Source: Spirosoma sp.
GTDB taxonomy: Bacteria; Bacteroidota; Bacteroidia; Cytophagales; Spirosomataceae
Assembly (NCBI GenBank): GCA_014377625.1
Contig: JACMPG010000109.1
Coordinates: forward strand, 1-47,911
DNA: 47,911 nt
Direction: 5' to 3'
Shown piece by piece: positions 1 to 7,929 of this stretch. The notes below the pieces were generated by a model that worked only from the letters and a program-made list of their open reading frames with translations, was not told where the DNA came from and ran no database searches. How positions within the stretch are numbered: position 1 is the first letter of the stretch; every line of letters starts with the position of its first letter. The position numbers and the translations under genes were made by a program.

Positions 1-217
1 ATTGGTCGGTGTAATAATGGATGACCGACGGGCGATGCGCGTTCTCTTCAACGACCCAGAAACCACCGGCAAAGGGCGGGGCTGGCTGGCGAAGACGGCT
101 CTGAATCTGGCGGGCGTGGATACTACTCCAGGTCCCGGTGGCGGGCGGTACCGGATCGGAAATCTGCCCGAAGACAGTTCCGACCGATACCGCAAACACA
201 AGCAGGTGCGTTTGCAT
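1..217 (-). CDS. Secreted protein of unknown function, 3' part beyond the window
   Basis: The reverse strand is open from an ATG at 217 to the window edge (72 codons, no stop), so only the N-terminus is seen. It begins with a short hydrophobic stretch, MQTHLLVFAVSVGTVFGQ, that looks like a signal peptide cleaved near the Gln. It continues with a Trp/Tyr-containing segment including PAPPFAGGFWVVEEN. The provided track lists only the antisense ORF at 2-223, which I regard as a shadow: it has no recognisable features while the reverse reading has a clear leader. No family is recognised with certainty. Export to the periplasm or beyond is inferred from the leader only. The stretch 218-336 between this gene and the DinB remnant holds nothing I recognise. 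Confidence 0.6.
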   Translation of the reverse strand, partial: MQTHLLVFAVSVGTVFGQISDPVPPATGTWSSIHARQIQSRLRQPAPPFAGGFWVVEENAHRPSVIHYYTDQ

Positions 218-336
218 GATTAAGGAAAGTATGGTGTGGAGAGAAGAACCAAACCGGATTGCGCCGGGCTGGTATTGCTTAGTCGCAGAAGAGTCCGGTT
301 AGGGAAACAACTGAAAAACTTCTTTTGGCAAGCCTG

Positions 337-839
337 CTACTTCGGGTAATTGAGATGCTGTTTCACCTTCCGGATCTGGCGCAGGTGTCGGTCCATATAA
401 CTCCACTGGTAGATGTAAATCTGGTGCATGTTACGCGGAAATTTCGAGCCGGTTCGTTCGTAATATATCCGCATATCGGTTTGGGTGGTGTCAGCAAAAC
501 CGATGGCGAGGTCGCGCTTTGCCAGAAAGAACGTCAGGTTGTTTTTACCGCTGAGTAAACCCGTTGGCCGCGCAAAGTCGGGGGCAGTATACGGTTTATC
601 TTCTATGATAAACTCACGGTAGTACTTATCTGGATCGGCAGTTGTGGCGGTTATAAGGTCGGGGTAGGGTGCGTTTCGGATGCCTTCGCCAATTTCGCGG
701 GCAACCGCAATCTCCCCGTTCCCAGATGCTCAACCACCTCGGTAATACTCCGGCGTTCGGGCGACTCGCGGAAGTACCACTGCGCATTGGTTAGGTTTTC
801 AACCTCGCGGGTCAGATCGTTGCAGGTCCGGCGCAGGTT
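337..839 (-). pseudogene. Frameshifted DinB-like (DinB/DUF664 fold) remnant
   Basis: Reverse-strand translation gives NDLTREVENLTNAQWYFRES and SITEVVEHLG in one frame (part of the 651-1097 ORF). The reading then passes by a frameshift near 720 into NGEIAVAREIGEGIRNAPYP, continuing to RNMHQIYIYQWSYMDRHLRQ and a stop at 337. The pattern 'LT..QW..RESP..RSI.EVVEHL' followed by a distal HQ...W...H...QI..VK helix is typical of DinB-superfamily four-helix bundles, whose histidines usually bind a metal. The continuous product is broken by the frameshift, and the 5' end is fused to a receiver-domain fragment without its own start. I therefore call it a pseudogene. A sequencing error could explain the frameshift but not the fused 5' end. 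Confidence 0.6.
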
Positions 840-1028
840 ATCGTCGTCAAAAATGGTCCGCATCAGCACCGCCGGAAACTCACGGTGCAAACTCGTTACC
901 GCCTGAATACCATCACGACCGGGCAGGTCAATATCCATCAGAATCACATCGGGCTGAAGCTCGTACGTCTGGTCATTGGCCCGCAGAAAATTGCCGAAGG
1001 CGCCCACCAGTTCACAGCTGACCGCCCA
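840..1028 (-). pseudogene. Response-regulator receiver-domain fragment
   Basis: Residues about 24-86 of the 651-1097 reverse ORF read like the middle of a receiver domain: ELVGAFGN, then LQPDVILMDIDLPGRDGIQAV with the phospho-acceptor Asp in LMDID, then FPAVLMRTIFDDD. The receiver start (the acidic pair near the N-terminus), its last helices and strand, and any DNA-binding output domain are absent. The reading runs straight into the DinB-like remnant at about 839. The sequence 5' of it (1029-1112) has no recognisable protein. It is likely a relic of a NarL/LuxR- or LytR-type regulator truncated by deletion or recombination. Confidence 0.6.
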
Positions 1029-1112
1029 CAGCTGAACGGGCAACACGCAAAGGTAAGCAGAACAGAATCTGGCGTCTATCCCATAAAAGGGGGACAAGCG
1101 GGACCCGGGAGG

Positions 1113-1904
1113 CTACTTACTCAGCCGCGCCGTGAGCAGCCACCTATACGTGTCGATGGGAATGGGCAGGCCGTTGGGCTGGATCTGGAGGTACATCAGG
1201 TGCAGATGCGTGGGTGAGCGGCTTTTGTAGGCGTTCAGGCCCGAACGCCCCATCTCCGCAATTTTGTCGCCCGCCTGCACCCATTGCCCCGGCACTACCA
1301 TCACTTCGTTGTTGTGGGCGTAATAAAACAAGCCGTTGAGCGTAGGGTCATAAATCCAGATCCAGTTACCACCCCGGTACTCCGACCCCACCAGCCAGTC
1401 GGTCTCTACGCCCAGCACCAGCCCGTTGCTCATCGACAGTACATCGACGGGTTCACGGGTACGGTCATCCAGCACATCCTGATTGCGGTCGCGAACAAAA
1501 ATATCCTGCGCCGGGTGGCTACCCTTAACTTTGAAATCGAACAAATCGAAGCCCGCGTTTCGGTAGCCCTCTCCGTGGGTACCGCCAATGGCCGAGGGGC
1601 TATAGCCCCGGATGGGAAAGGCAAAGTACCGCCCCGTCCGGCGCAGGCTGTCGCGCTGGAGTGAGTCGGGCCAGCGGCTGTCGTTGCTTTTAAACCGTTG
1701 TTGTAAACCCAGCATGACGGTACTGAAGGCCCGTCGGGCCGAGTCGGGAGTGAGACTACGCTCCCGAATGTTAACGTAAATGGTCTGGAATTGCTGGCAA
1801 TAACTATAGACCGTTGGCTGAGCTATATGGCTGTATACCGTCTGCGAGGATGCGGCATTCAGACTTCCTATCAACACTGCCCCCAAAATACCGGCTACCC
1901 GCAT
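1113..1904 (-). CDS. M23-family (LytM-like) secreted metallopeptidase
   Basis: Predicted peptidoglycan-directed or regulatory M23 endopeptidase exported to the periplasm. The C-terminal half carries an M23-like core: GSHPAQDIF supplies the first His and Asp zinc ligands, and THLHL supplies the HxH motif. In between are the glycine-rich strands GNWIWIYDP and FYYAHN. I start at the ATG at 1904 because it begins a good signal peptide (MRVAGILGAVLIGSLNAASSQ). The longer ORF start at 2000 would add 32 residues and abut the upstream stop. It sits 3' of two DUF6089 genes on the same strand with only about 100 bp between, so an operon is possible. The exact substrate cannot be read from sequence. Members lacking a ligand can be inactive, but both motifs look intact here. 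Confidence 0.82.
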   Translation of the reverse strand: MRVAGILGAVLIGSLNAASSQTVYSHIAQPTVYSYCQQFQTIYVNIRERSLTPDSARRAFSTVMLGLQQRFKSNDSRWPDSLQRDSLRRTGRYFAFPIRGYSPSAIGGTHGEGYRNAGFDLFDFKVKGSHPAQDIFVRDRNQDVLDDRTREPVDVLSMSNGLVLGVETDWLVGSEYRGGNWIWIYDPTLNGLFYYAHNNEVMVVPGQWVQAGDKIAEMGRSGLNAYKSRSPTHLHLMYLQIQPNGLPIPIDTYRWLLTARLSK

Positions 1905-2001
1905 GAGTACTACCACCTTACTGTTCACTCTTTTATCCGCATTATATAAAGCGGCTAAAATTACGCAGAAAACGGCACGTAACGCGAAACGAAACCTCAC
2001 A

Positions 2002-2685
2002 CTACGGGCAAACGATTTTGTAGAACGTATAGCTAACCGTAATAGCCGTGTAAGTATAGCTGTCTTTTAGGGCGGGGTTACTCTGGGCAACTTTGCTGGT
2101 AGTTGCGCCGAAGGTAACGTCGCCAAGGCCGTCCAGGTAATCGTTGTTGGTAAAGCGCGTGCCAAACTCCGCGCCGATGCTCCAGGGGCGCTTGATCTCA
2201 TATTTTACGCCCACACCCAGCGGAAAATTCAGGTATCCCCGCGCCCGCACTACCGAGTTGCGCACACTGAACAGGCCCATGCCCGCAAACACGTAGGGCG
2301 TCCAGTTTTTGACCGTAGGCAGGTTTTTGTAGTTCAGGAAATTATATTGCAGATCAACGGTGGCTTCGCTGATGCGGCTATTGAACGAATAATCGCGGGC
2401 CAGTTGCAGGGGGTCACGACTGGCGCGGTCCTCGCCCCGGATGCCACCAATGGCCAGACCCACCCGGGTCGAAAACGAACGGGTGGCATTATACCGGAAG
2501 AATATATTGGCCGCCGGACTGTAAAAACGCGGGTTTAGTGCGGGCAGTACGTCGCCTTTGTAGAGCATACCACCCAGCCCACCCCCAACCTCAATCTTCT
2601 GAGCCTGACAGGTACTGGTAGCAATCCCCGTACTAAAAAAAAGCCCGGCCACAATCAGCCGGGCTATCTGTATGCTTCGTACCAT
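2002..2685 (-). CDS. DUF6089-type outer-membrane beta-barrel protein
   Basis: About 227 residues. A signal peptide (MVRSIQIARLIVAGLFFSTG...CQAQ) precedes a chain of alternating strands with GGGLGGMLYKGD near the mature start, YVFAGMGLF in the middle, WSIGAEFGTRFTNNDYLDG near the end and an aromatic last strand (TAITVSYTFYK). This is the pattern of the DUF6089/PorT-like small barrels of Bacteroidota. The ATG at 2685 is chosen because the longer start at 2730 overlaps the upstream gene and only adds a non-hydrophobic extension. It is the shorter of two adjacent related genes; both contain a 'G.E.G.R.T..DYLD' segment, which suggests an old tandem duplication. Its function is unknown; a structural or envelope-assembly role is a guess from the family. 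Confidence 0.75.
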   Translation of the reverse strand: MVRSIQIARLIVAGLFFSTGIATSTCQAQKIEVGGGLGGMLYKGDVLPALNPRFYSPAANIFFRYNATRSFSTRVGLAIGGIRGEDRASRDPLQLARDYSFNSRISEATVDLQYNFLNYKNLPTVKNWTPYVFAGMGLFSVRNSVVRARGYLNFPLGVGVKYEIKRPWSIGAEFGTRFTNNDYLDGLGDVTFGATTSKVAQSNPALKDSYTYTAITVSYTFYKIVCP

Positions 2686-2711
2686 AAAACTAAGCGGTTT
2701 CCCTGTTGGCC

Positions 2712-3692
2712 TTACCGAATTGGCGGACACTTGATCTTGCTGGGAATAATATACTGGATCGAAAACTGGGTGAGCAGGTATCCATCCTGTAGCGTACCCT
2801 TCTGCCCGCGCACCTCGGTCTGGAACACATCTGGATTACTGGTAAACAACTGCTGCGCTACCGTGTAGCGATCCACGTTAACCCGGGCCGCGTCACGCTC
2901 AAACCGGCGGTCCGACATGATTGTCCCCAGGCCCTGCACGGCTTCGGGACTGGGGTAGTTGCCACCTACGTCGTCGAGGTAGTCGGTAAAGGTGTAGCGA
3001 AAGCCCAGTTCGCCCCCAATGGTGAAGTTGTCGTTGAGCCGGTAACGCATCCCAAACCCTACCGGAATGGCCATTGTCACGAGCGAGTACGGTTTATCGT
3101 AGCCGGGTTGACCCTGCCCTTCGGTACGCAGCGGCTGGAGTTTCACCCACTTCCGGGCTTCGTATTCGCCGTTGTTGTTATTGGTTGCGGTGGGGGTGCG
3201 GGCTTCGGGACTGTGGGCCAGCAGGGCCAGGCCACCAAAGATATACGGCGTTAGTTTGGCACGCCGGTCGGGTGTGCGGCCATCGGCAACTAAGTTATAG
3301 ATACCCGTCACGGCAAACTCTTTAAGATCGTTTCTAAAATGCAGGTTACGGGCATACTGTGCAGCAAACAGGCTGGAATTTCCCTTGCTGAAGGTGTAAT
3401 CGTCGCCCGATATTCTGGCCCACGTAAAGGTAGCGCGGGCGGCAAAGTTGGGCGTAAACTGGCGCGAATAGCCGATACCAACGTTCCAGCGGGGCATGAT
3501 AAAGGTAGACTTGATAACCTTTCGGTAGCCTGCCAGTTCGCCGTAGTAATGCGAAGAACCCGCCATGAATGATACCGACGAATAAGGTGCAAACCGAGTA
3601 TTGGGCCGGCGTTGGGCCAGTCCCGGCGTCAGTTGCCCCACCAGTAGAAACAGGGCTGTCAGGCCAGTCAGTACATACTGATAATTTTTCAT
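2712..3692 (-). CDS. DUF6089-type outer-membrane beta-barrel protein (longer paralogue)
   Basis: About 326 residues starting at the ATG at 3692, the first Met that leads directly into a signal peptide (MKNYQYVLTGLTALFLLVG...GLAQ). The track ORF begins 68 codons earlier inside the NAD kinase reading and that part is spurious. The mature protein starts with SVSFMAGSSHYYGELAG, a pattern close to the 'GG..YKGD' opening of its neighbour. It has GIGYSRQFTPNFAARATFTWARISGDD, an internal YIFGGLALLAHSPEA strand and GGELGFRYTFTDYLDDVGG. It ends in strands around LTQFSIQYII. The gap to the next gene is 26 bp, consistent with co-transcription. The sequence suggests outer-membrane placement but not a specific activity. 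Confidence 0.75.
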   Translation of the reverse strand: MKNYQYVLTGLTALFLLVGQLTPGLAQRRPNTRFAPYSSVSFMAGSSHYYGELAGYRKVIKSTFIMPRWNVGIGYSRQFTPNFAARATFTWARISGDDYTFSKGNSSLFAAQYARNLHFRNDLKEFAVTGIYNLVADGRTPDRRAKLTPYIFGGLALLAHSPEARTPTATNNNNGEYEARKWVKLQPLRTEGQGQPGYDKPYSLVTMAIPVGFGMRYRLNDNFTIGGELGFRYTFTDYLDDVGGNYPSPEAVQGLGTIMSDRRFERDAARVNVDRYTVAQQLFTSNPDVFQTEVRGQKGTLQDGYLLTQFSIQYIIPSKIKCPPIR

Positions 3693-3825
3693 AAAGCGTA
3701 AAATCAAGTGAATCAACCGGGATTTAGCGGTGAGGCTAACCCTTTTCCAAACGGAAGCAACGGGTGCTTTATTGGCAGACTTATCAAAAAACATGCCATA
3801 GCCCACGTATGAATCCTCTCTTGAT

Positions 3826-4707
3826 CTACACCCGATTTCGAATATCCCAGCCCCAGTTAAGCTTAGTGCGTAGCGTATTGAGAAAGCCACCTTCACTAAG
3901 TTTTACCAGACGGGCTTTGAAGGATTCTTTTTGCAGGCTAATGCGTACAGATGTCTCGACGGTGAACGAGCGGGAATCGAGGGCGGCCAGAAAATTGCCA
4001 CTACGGCTCTCTACCTCAAACGCCAGCTGGCAGGTGTCCATTACCACCATAGGGCGCACGTTGAGGTTGTGCGGACTGATGGGCGTGATAATAAAATTGT
4101 TGGTTTGGGGTAGCAACACCGGTCCGCCACAACTGAGCGAATAGCCCGTGGAGCCAGAAGGCGTGCAAACAATCAGCCCGTCGGCCCAGTAGGAGTTCAG
4201 AAACTCGCCATCGAGGTAGGCATGCACCGTAATCATTGACGACGTCTGGGTGCGGGTAATGGTGAAGTCATTTAGCCCAAACGGCAGATGTCCGAAAATA
4301 TCCTGACTGGGCCGGACGCTGACCAGGGTACGCTCGTCGAGGGTGAACTGCTCGCTATACAGCGCATCAATCATGAGCCGGATGGTGTTGGGAGCCACGG
4401 TAGCCAGAAAACCGAGCCGCCCAATATTGATCCCCACAATGGGAATTTGCCGGTCGCCCACGTGCGTCACGGCATCGAGCAGGGTACCGTCGCCACCGAG
4501 GCTGAAGATAAAGTCGGCTTCGGTTACGCCTTCTGCAACCGAATACGTCTCGGTGCTATAATGCACTACGTCGGCAGCATCCAGAAACTCGCGGTATTCC
4601 TGCGAAAGAATCACCTCGGCCTGCCGTTTGGCCAGCTCATCGAACATTGACTGAATGTACGGTCGGGCCTGTTCGGGGAAATTTCGCCCGTGAATGGCAA
4701 TTTTCAT
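3826..4707 (-). CDS. nadK: NAD kinase
   Basis: ATP-dependent phosphorylation of NAD to NADP in the cytoplasm. The hallmark motifs are all present: FSLGGDGTLLDA (GGDGT loop with the catalytic Asp), GINIGRLGFLA, LNDFTITR (the NE/D motif) and the long TPSGSTGYSLSCGGP loop. Start at 4707 gives MKIAIHGRNF, the normal family opening, and 293 residues, a usual length. The track's extra 23 residues are translated from a low-complexity inverted repeat and are rejected. The gene lies 111 bp downstream of the CBS-domain gene on the same strand, with that inverted repeat between them. Confidence in function is high. Confidence 0.95.
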   Translation of the reverse strand: MKIAIHGRNFPEQARPYIQSMFDELAKRQAEVILSQEYREFLDAADVVHYSTETYSVAEGVTEADFIFSLGGDGTLLDAVTHVGDRQIPIVGINIGRLGFLATVAPNTIRLMIDALYSEQFTLDERTLVSVRPSQDIFGHLPFGLNDFTITRTQTSSMITVHAYLDGEFLNSYWADGLIVCTPSGSTGYSLSCGGPVLLPQTNNFIITPISPHNLNVRPMVVMDTCQLAFEVESRSGNFLAALDSRSFTVETSVRISLQKESFKARLVKLSEGGFLNTLRTKLNWGWDIRNRV

Positions 4708-4737
4708 AAAGAAGGGGTAAAAGGAGTAGGTAGTAGG

Positions 4738-4814
4738 AGGGATAAAGGGTAAAAAGGGTAGGGAGTAAGTTTGCATTAGCCACCTACTCCCTACCCCTTT
4801 TACCCTTTATCCCT
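4738..4814. repeat. Long inverted repeat (32-nt arms) between the CBS gene and nadK
   Basis: Arms 4738-4769 (AGGGATAAAGGGTAAAAAGG...) and 4783-4814 (its reverse complement) match at about 30 of 32 positions around a 13-nt loop. A further degenerate direct copy (GGGGTAAAAGGAGTAGGTAG) lies at 4714-4737. The hairpin begins 4 nt past the CBS stop and ends 30 nt before the nadK ATG. It could be a terminator/attenuator or RNA-stability element, or a mobile intergenic palindrome. There is no clean U-tract, so I leave its role open. Confidence 0.75.
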
Positions 4815-4818
4815 CTCA

Positions 4819-5487
4819 TTACGTATTCAGGTAGCGAAGGAGGGAATCGAGCCGGTCCTGGTCGATGCTTTCGACGGGGGTGTTGGCAAAGGCGGCTTCG
4901 ATCTGGTAGCCGAAGCGTTCGAGCGTCGAGATCACCGCCGTAATATTGCGCCGGTTCAGCTTGAGCGTCAGCCGCGAGCGGTCGGGCATTCCATAAGACG
5001 CGCTGGAAAAATAGCTGCTGATAATCTTGACGTTGTTGGACTCAACCAGCCGACTGATTTCGGTGAGTGAGTAGTCGCGCTCGTTGAGGTTCAGGATCAG
5101 AATGGCTCCGGCCTCCTGCACACCAAGTTCCTGGGCAAACTGCCGGATGAGTTCGCTGGCCGACACCGTACCGATGAACTCACGACCTTCGTTCAGCACC
5201 GCCACTACGTCCATTCGGTGCTGAATTATCAGACTCAGGATTTCGTACAGGTGCTGATTTTCAAAAACATAGACCTGCTCAAACAGCCGCATAACATTAC
5301 TCAGCGGCTGCGTGTCGTCCGGTATGTCCATGAGCAATTCTTCGGTCACTACGCCCCGGTATTCGCCCTGATCGGTCAGGACGAGCTGGCCAATGTGGTG
5401 CTCCTGCATCCAGTCTAAGGCCTGCCCCACCGAGTCGGAGGATTTCAGGGCCGGAATCATGGGGTCGATAAGTTCGGTTGCCAGCAT
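4819..5487 (-). CDS. CBS-pair domain protein
   Basis: 222 residues. Two CBS motifs are visible: residues about 1-55 (MLATELIDPMIPALKSSDSV ... HHIGQLVLTDQGEYRGVVTEE) and about 70-118 (VYVFENQHLYEILSLIIQHR ... VVAVLNEGREFIGTVSASEL). The C-terminal third (AGAILILNLNERDYSLTEIS ... LTLKLNRRNITAVISTLERF) resembles an ACT-like regulatory fold. CBS pairs usually bind adenosine ligands such as AMP, ATP or SAM. No enzymatic domain is attached, so a regulatory or sensing role is inferred. It is the first gene of a likely unit with nadK. That would make an adenine-nucleotide sensor a sensible partner, but this is conjecture. Confidence 0.85.
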   Translation of the reverse strand: MLATELIDPMIPALKSSDSVGQALDWMQEHHIGQLVLTDQGEYRGVVTEELLMDIPDDTQPLSNVMRLFEQVYVFENQHLYEILSLIIQHRMDVVAVLNEGREFIGTVSASELIRQFAQELGVQEAGAILILNLNERDYSLTEISRLVESNNVKIISSYFSSASYGMPDRSRLTLKLNRRNITAVISTLERFGYQIEAAFANTPVESIDQDRLDSLLRYLNT

Positions 5488-5520
5488 ATAGATAGTAATG
5501 TCTCTGAAGCGTGTACGACA

Positions 5521-5552
5521 GAAAACTACGGATTATTAATCAGAGTTTCAAA
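5521..5552 (-). promoter_or_regulatory. Candidate Bacteroidetes-type promoter for the CBS gene
   Basis: On the reverse strand, TTTG (5552-5549) is followed by 20 nt and then TAGTTTTC (5528-5521). This matches the -33 TTTG / -7 TAnnTTTG arrangement at all but one base. The start codon lies 34 nt downstream of the -7 box. The -33 TTTG shares its T-run with the tail of the upstream terminator. Confidence 0.45.
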
Positions 5553-5592
5553 AACAGCAGGTAGTAGTAGCCCGGACGTCCGGGCTACTACC
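5549..5592 (-). terminator. Intrinsic terminator after the alpha/beta hydrolase gene
   Basis: A near-perfect palindrome, GTAGTAGCCCGGAC|GTCCGGGCTACTAC (5564-5591), lies 13 nt past the stop of the hydrolase gene. Read on the reverse strand it is followed by CTGCTGTTTTTG. The strong GC-rich stem and T-run fit rho-independent termination, separating the hydrolase from the CBS/nadK unit. Confidence 0.7.
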
Positions 5593-5604
5593 ACATCATT
5601 CGGG

Positions 5605-6390
5605 TTACGCTACCGCCAACTGCTCACTACCAACCGGGTGGCGGGCCAGCCAGTTATCGAGGAGTTCGTTGAACCGGGCGGGGCATTCCATCATGGGCGC
5701 GTGACAGCAATGATCGATAAAGTGCAGCTCGGAATTTTTGATAAGCCGGTTAAACTCGTGACCCACGTTAGCGGGCGTAATGGTATCGTTCAGTCCCCAG
5801 ACCAGCAGCGTAGGTACATTGATTTTATGCAGGTCCTTCCCTACATTATTTCGCTGCGCCGACTTGGCAATACCCACTATACTCATGCACTTGGGAATAC
5901 TGCTCGTGATTTCGAACACCTCGTCGATGAGTTCTTTGGAAGCCACTTTGGGGTCGTAGAACGTGTAGGCTACGCGTTCGGCAATGTAGTCGTAACTGCC
6001 GCGCTTGGGAAACGAACCACCCATACCGTTCTCAAACAGTCCCGAACTGCCCGTCAGCACCAGCCGACACACCTGCTCGGGATTGCGAAAGGTGTACAGA
6101 ATGGCCAGGTGACCACCCAGTGAGTTGCCCAGCAGGGTCAGCTCGTGCAGGTTTTTCTGGGCCACAAACCGCTCCACATAGGCCAGTAATCCATCCAGAC
6201 TGGCTTCGCGAAGGGGCATTTCATAAATGGGCAGCATGGGGATAATGACCCGGTAACGACCCGAGAAGGTCTGAATCACATCATCCCAGTTACTGAGCGC
6301 GCCAAACAGACCATGTAGCAGCAGCAGCACCTCGCCCTGCCCCTCTTCCACATAATGGAAACCTGCTTCTTCTTTAATCGTGTAGGTCAT
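5605..6390 (-). CDS. Alpha/beta-fold hydrolase
   Basis: 261 residues of a typical single-domain alpha/beta hydrolase, cytoplasmic (no leader). LLLLHGLFGALSNWDDVIQTF supplies the HG oxyanion region. The nucleophile elbow is LLGNSLGGH (Ser in GNSLGG). The acid is in LLVWGLNDTITP, and the base is the His of HCCHAPMMECPARFN. A cap segment lies between strands 6 and 7. The fold covers esterases, C-C bond hydrolases and lipases, so the substrate cannot be named. It is a single-gene unit by context: a terminator follows it and a promoter-like box precedes it in the divergent gap. Confidence 0.85.
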   Translation of the reverse strand: MTYTIKEEAGFHYVEEGQGEVLLLLHGLFGALSNWDDVIQTFSGRYRVIIPMLPIYEMPLREASLDGLLAYVERFVAQKNLHELTLLGNSLGGHLAILYTFRNPEQVCRLVLTGSSGLFENGMGGSFPKRGSYDYIAERVAYTFYDPKVASKELIDEVFEITSSIPKCMSIVGIAKSAQRNNVGKDLHKINVPTLLVWGLNDTITPANVGHEFNRLIKNSELHFIDHCCHAPMMECPARFNELLDNWLARHPVGSEQLAVA

Positions 6391-6449
6391 ACGTCCTGCT
6401 TAAATCAATGGGTGGCTTATTTACGTTGGAATGTCAACACCCGTTTCTG

Positions 6450-6457
6450 CAAAAATA
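6450..6457 (-). promoter_or_regulatory. Candidate -7 box for the hydrolase gene
   Basis: The reverse strand reads TATTTTTG, an exact match to the Bacteroidetes -7 consensus TAnnTTTG, 60 nt upstream of the hydrolase ATG at 6390. The expected -33 region (around 6475-6483) reads TTATTTTC, which is only a weak match. The rest of the divergent gap 6391-6646 is AT-rich and shows nothing else I can support. Confidence 0.4.
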
Positions 6458-6646
6458 CTAATTTCTCAAAAAAAGAGAAAATAACGATAACCCACCTACT
6501 GACAATCAATTATTTAACATTCGGCCAACTGCCTTTAATACTATTTCTCAAACCCCACTTAGCCGGTAATTGGTTCTGTTTCTGCCAGTTGGCGGGCAGA
6601 ACCCGTATTTTTAGAGGCACAAACGTTCGTGTCTGAGTTGTTTAGT

Positions 6647-7918
6647 ATGTCTTCCAATCCTTCCGTTCTGATTATAGGAGCCGGCATTGCCGGTCTGAGT
6701 TGCGCCGTTTATCTCAAGCAGGCGGGCATCAATGCCCACGTTCTCGACGCTGCCGACAGCGTGGGCGGGCGCGTCCGTACCGATGTAGTGGACGGTTTCC
6801 GGCTCGACCGGGGGTTTCAGATCCTGCTCACGGCCTACCCCGAAGCCCGGCGGCTACTCAACTATGACGCGCTTGATCTGCGCCCCTTCCGGTCCGGCGC
6901 ACTCATCCGCCACAATGAACCCGGCAGTTCAACCGCCTGGCTGAAACTACTCAACCCGCTGCACGAGCCGCTGTCGGTGTTCCGAACCCTAACTTCGCCG
7001 GTGGGTTCGCTGGCCGACAAGTTCCGTATTCTTGACCTCGTATTCCAGACACAACGTAAAAGCATCAGCAAAATCTTTGCGCAGACGCCCATTACAACGA
7101 TGGCCCTGCTGCACGATATGGGCTTTTCGGAAATGATGATTACGCGATTTTTCCGGCCTTTTTTCGGGGGCGTTTTCCTGGAAGATGCGCTGAATACGTC
7201 GAGTAATTTCTTTGAGTTTTGTTTTCGGATGTTCGTAGAGGGCGATGCCACTGTACCGGCACGGGGCATTGGGGGCATTGCCGATCAACTGGCCGCCCGA
7301 CTTTCGCCAGAGCAAATCAGGCTCAACACACTGGTCCGGCAAATCGACGGGACAACCGTCCGGCTCGATTCGGGCGAGACGCTGACCGCCCCCGTAGTGG
7401 TCATGGCGGTCGATGCCGCGCAGGCCGCCCGGCTCACCAACCGCCCCGCCCCGGCCCCCACGGCGTTTAACCACACCACCTGCACGTATTTTGCCGCTCC
7501 GCAGAGTCCTAACGCCGAAAAACTGCTGATACTAAACCCCCGGCGCAGTGCGGCCACTCATAACATGTGCGTCATCAGCGACGTAGCTCCCGATTACGCC
7601 CCCGCCGGTCAGTCGCTGATTTCGGTCAGTACGCAGGGCATGGACACCATTGACGAAGCCGCCCTGACCGCCCGCATCCGGCGCGAACTAACCGACTGGT
7701 TTGGCACCAACGGACCGGCAGGCTCGCCAGCGCAGTGGCGGCACCTGCGCACGTATCACCTGCCCCAGGCCCTACCCGCCTACCCACCCACGAGCCTTCA
7801 GCGAGAGTCGCTGCGCCTGACCGATACCCTCTACCAGTGTGGCGATCAAACCGCTTATCCATCGCTGAACGCAGCGTTGCAGACAGGACGGGAGGTGGCG
7901 GAAGCTATAATTTGGTAG
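6647..7918 (+). CDS. FAD-dependent amine oxidase / protoporphyrinogen oxidase-like oxidoreductase
   Basis: 423 residues. The N-terminus has the dinucleotide-binding motif VLIIGAGIAGLSCAVYLKQAG followed by the acidic end of strand 2 (VLDAAD) and the GG-doublet region (SVGGRVRTD), as in the flavin amine-oxidase superfamily. The C-terminus has the second FAD contact, LYQCGDQTAYPSLNAALQTGREVAEAI. The middle holds a substrate domain with FFRPFFGGVFLED and an ARGIGGIADQLA segment typical of carotene desaturase- and protoporphyrinogen oxidase-like members. I choose the ATG at 6647 over the GTG at 6629 because it places the GxGxxG at the usual distance. The substrate is undetermined. It is convergent with the FG-GAP gene, whose stop is 11 bp away. 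Confidence 0.85.
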   Translation: MSSNPSVLIIGAGIAGLSCAVYLKQAGINAHVLDAADSVGGRVRTDVVDGFRLDRGFQILLTAYPEARRLLNYDALDLRPFRSGALIRHNEPGSSTAWLKLLNPLHEPLSVFRTLTSPVGSLADKFRILDLVFQTQRKSISKIFAQTPITTMALLHDMGFSEMMITRFFRPFFGGVFLEDALNTSSNFFEFCFRMFVEGDATVPARGIGGIADQLAARLSPEQIRLNTLVRQIDGTTVRLDSGETLTAPVVVMAVDAAQAARLTNRPAPAPTAFNHTTCTYFAAPQSPNAEKLLILNPRRSAATHNMCVISDVAPDYAPAGQSLISVSTQGMDTIDEAALTARIRRELTDWFGTNGPAGSPAQWRHLRTYHLPQALPAYPPTSLQRESLRLTDTLYQCGDQTAYPSLNAALQTGREVAEAIIW

Positions 7919-7929
7919 GCTTGTACGAC

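Noticed and set aside
2-223. Plus-strand ORF of 73 aa at the left edge
   Set aside because: It is antisense to a reverse-strand reading that has a proper signal peptide and runs off the window; the plus reading has no recognisable features.
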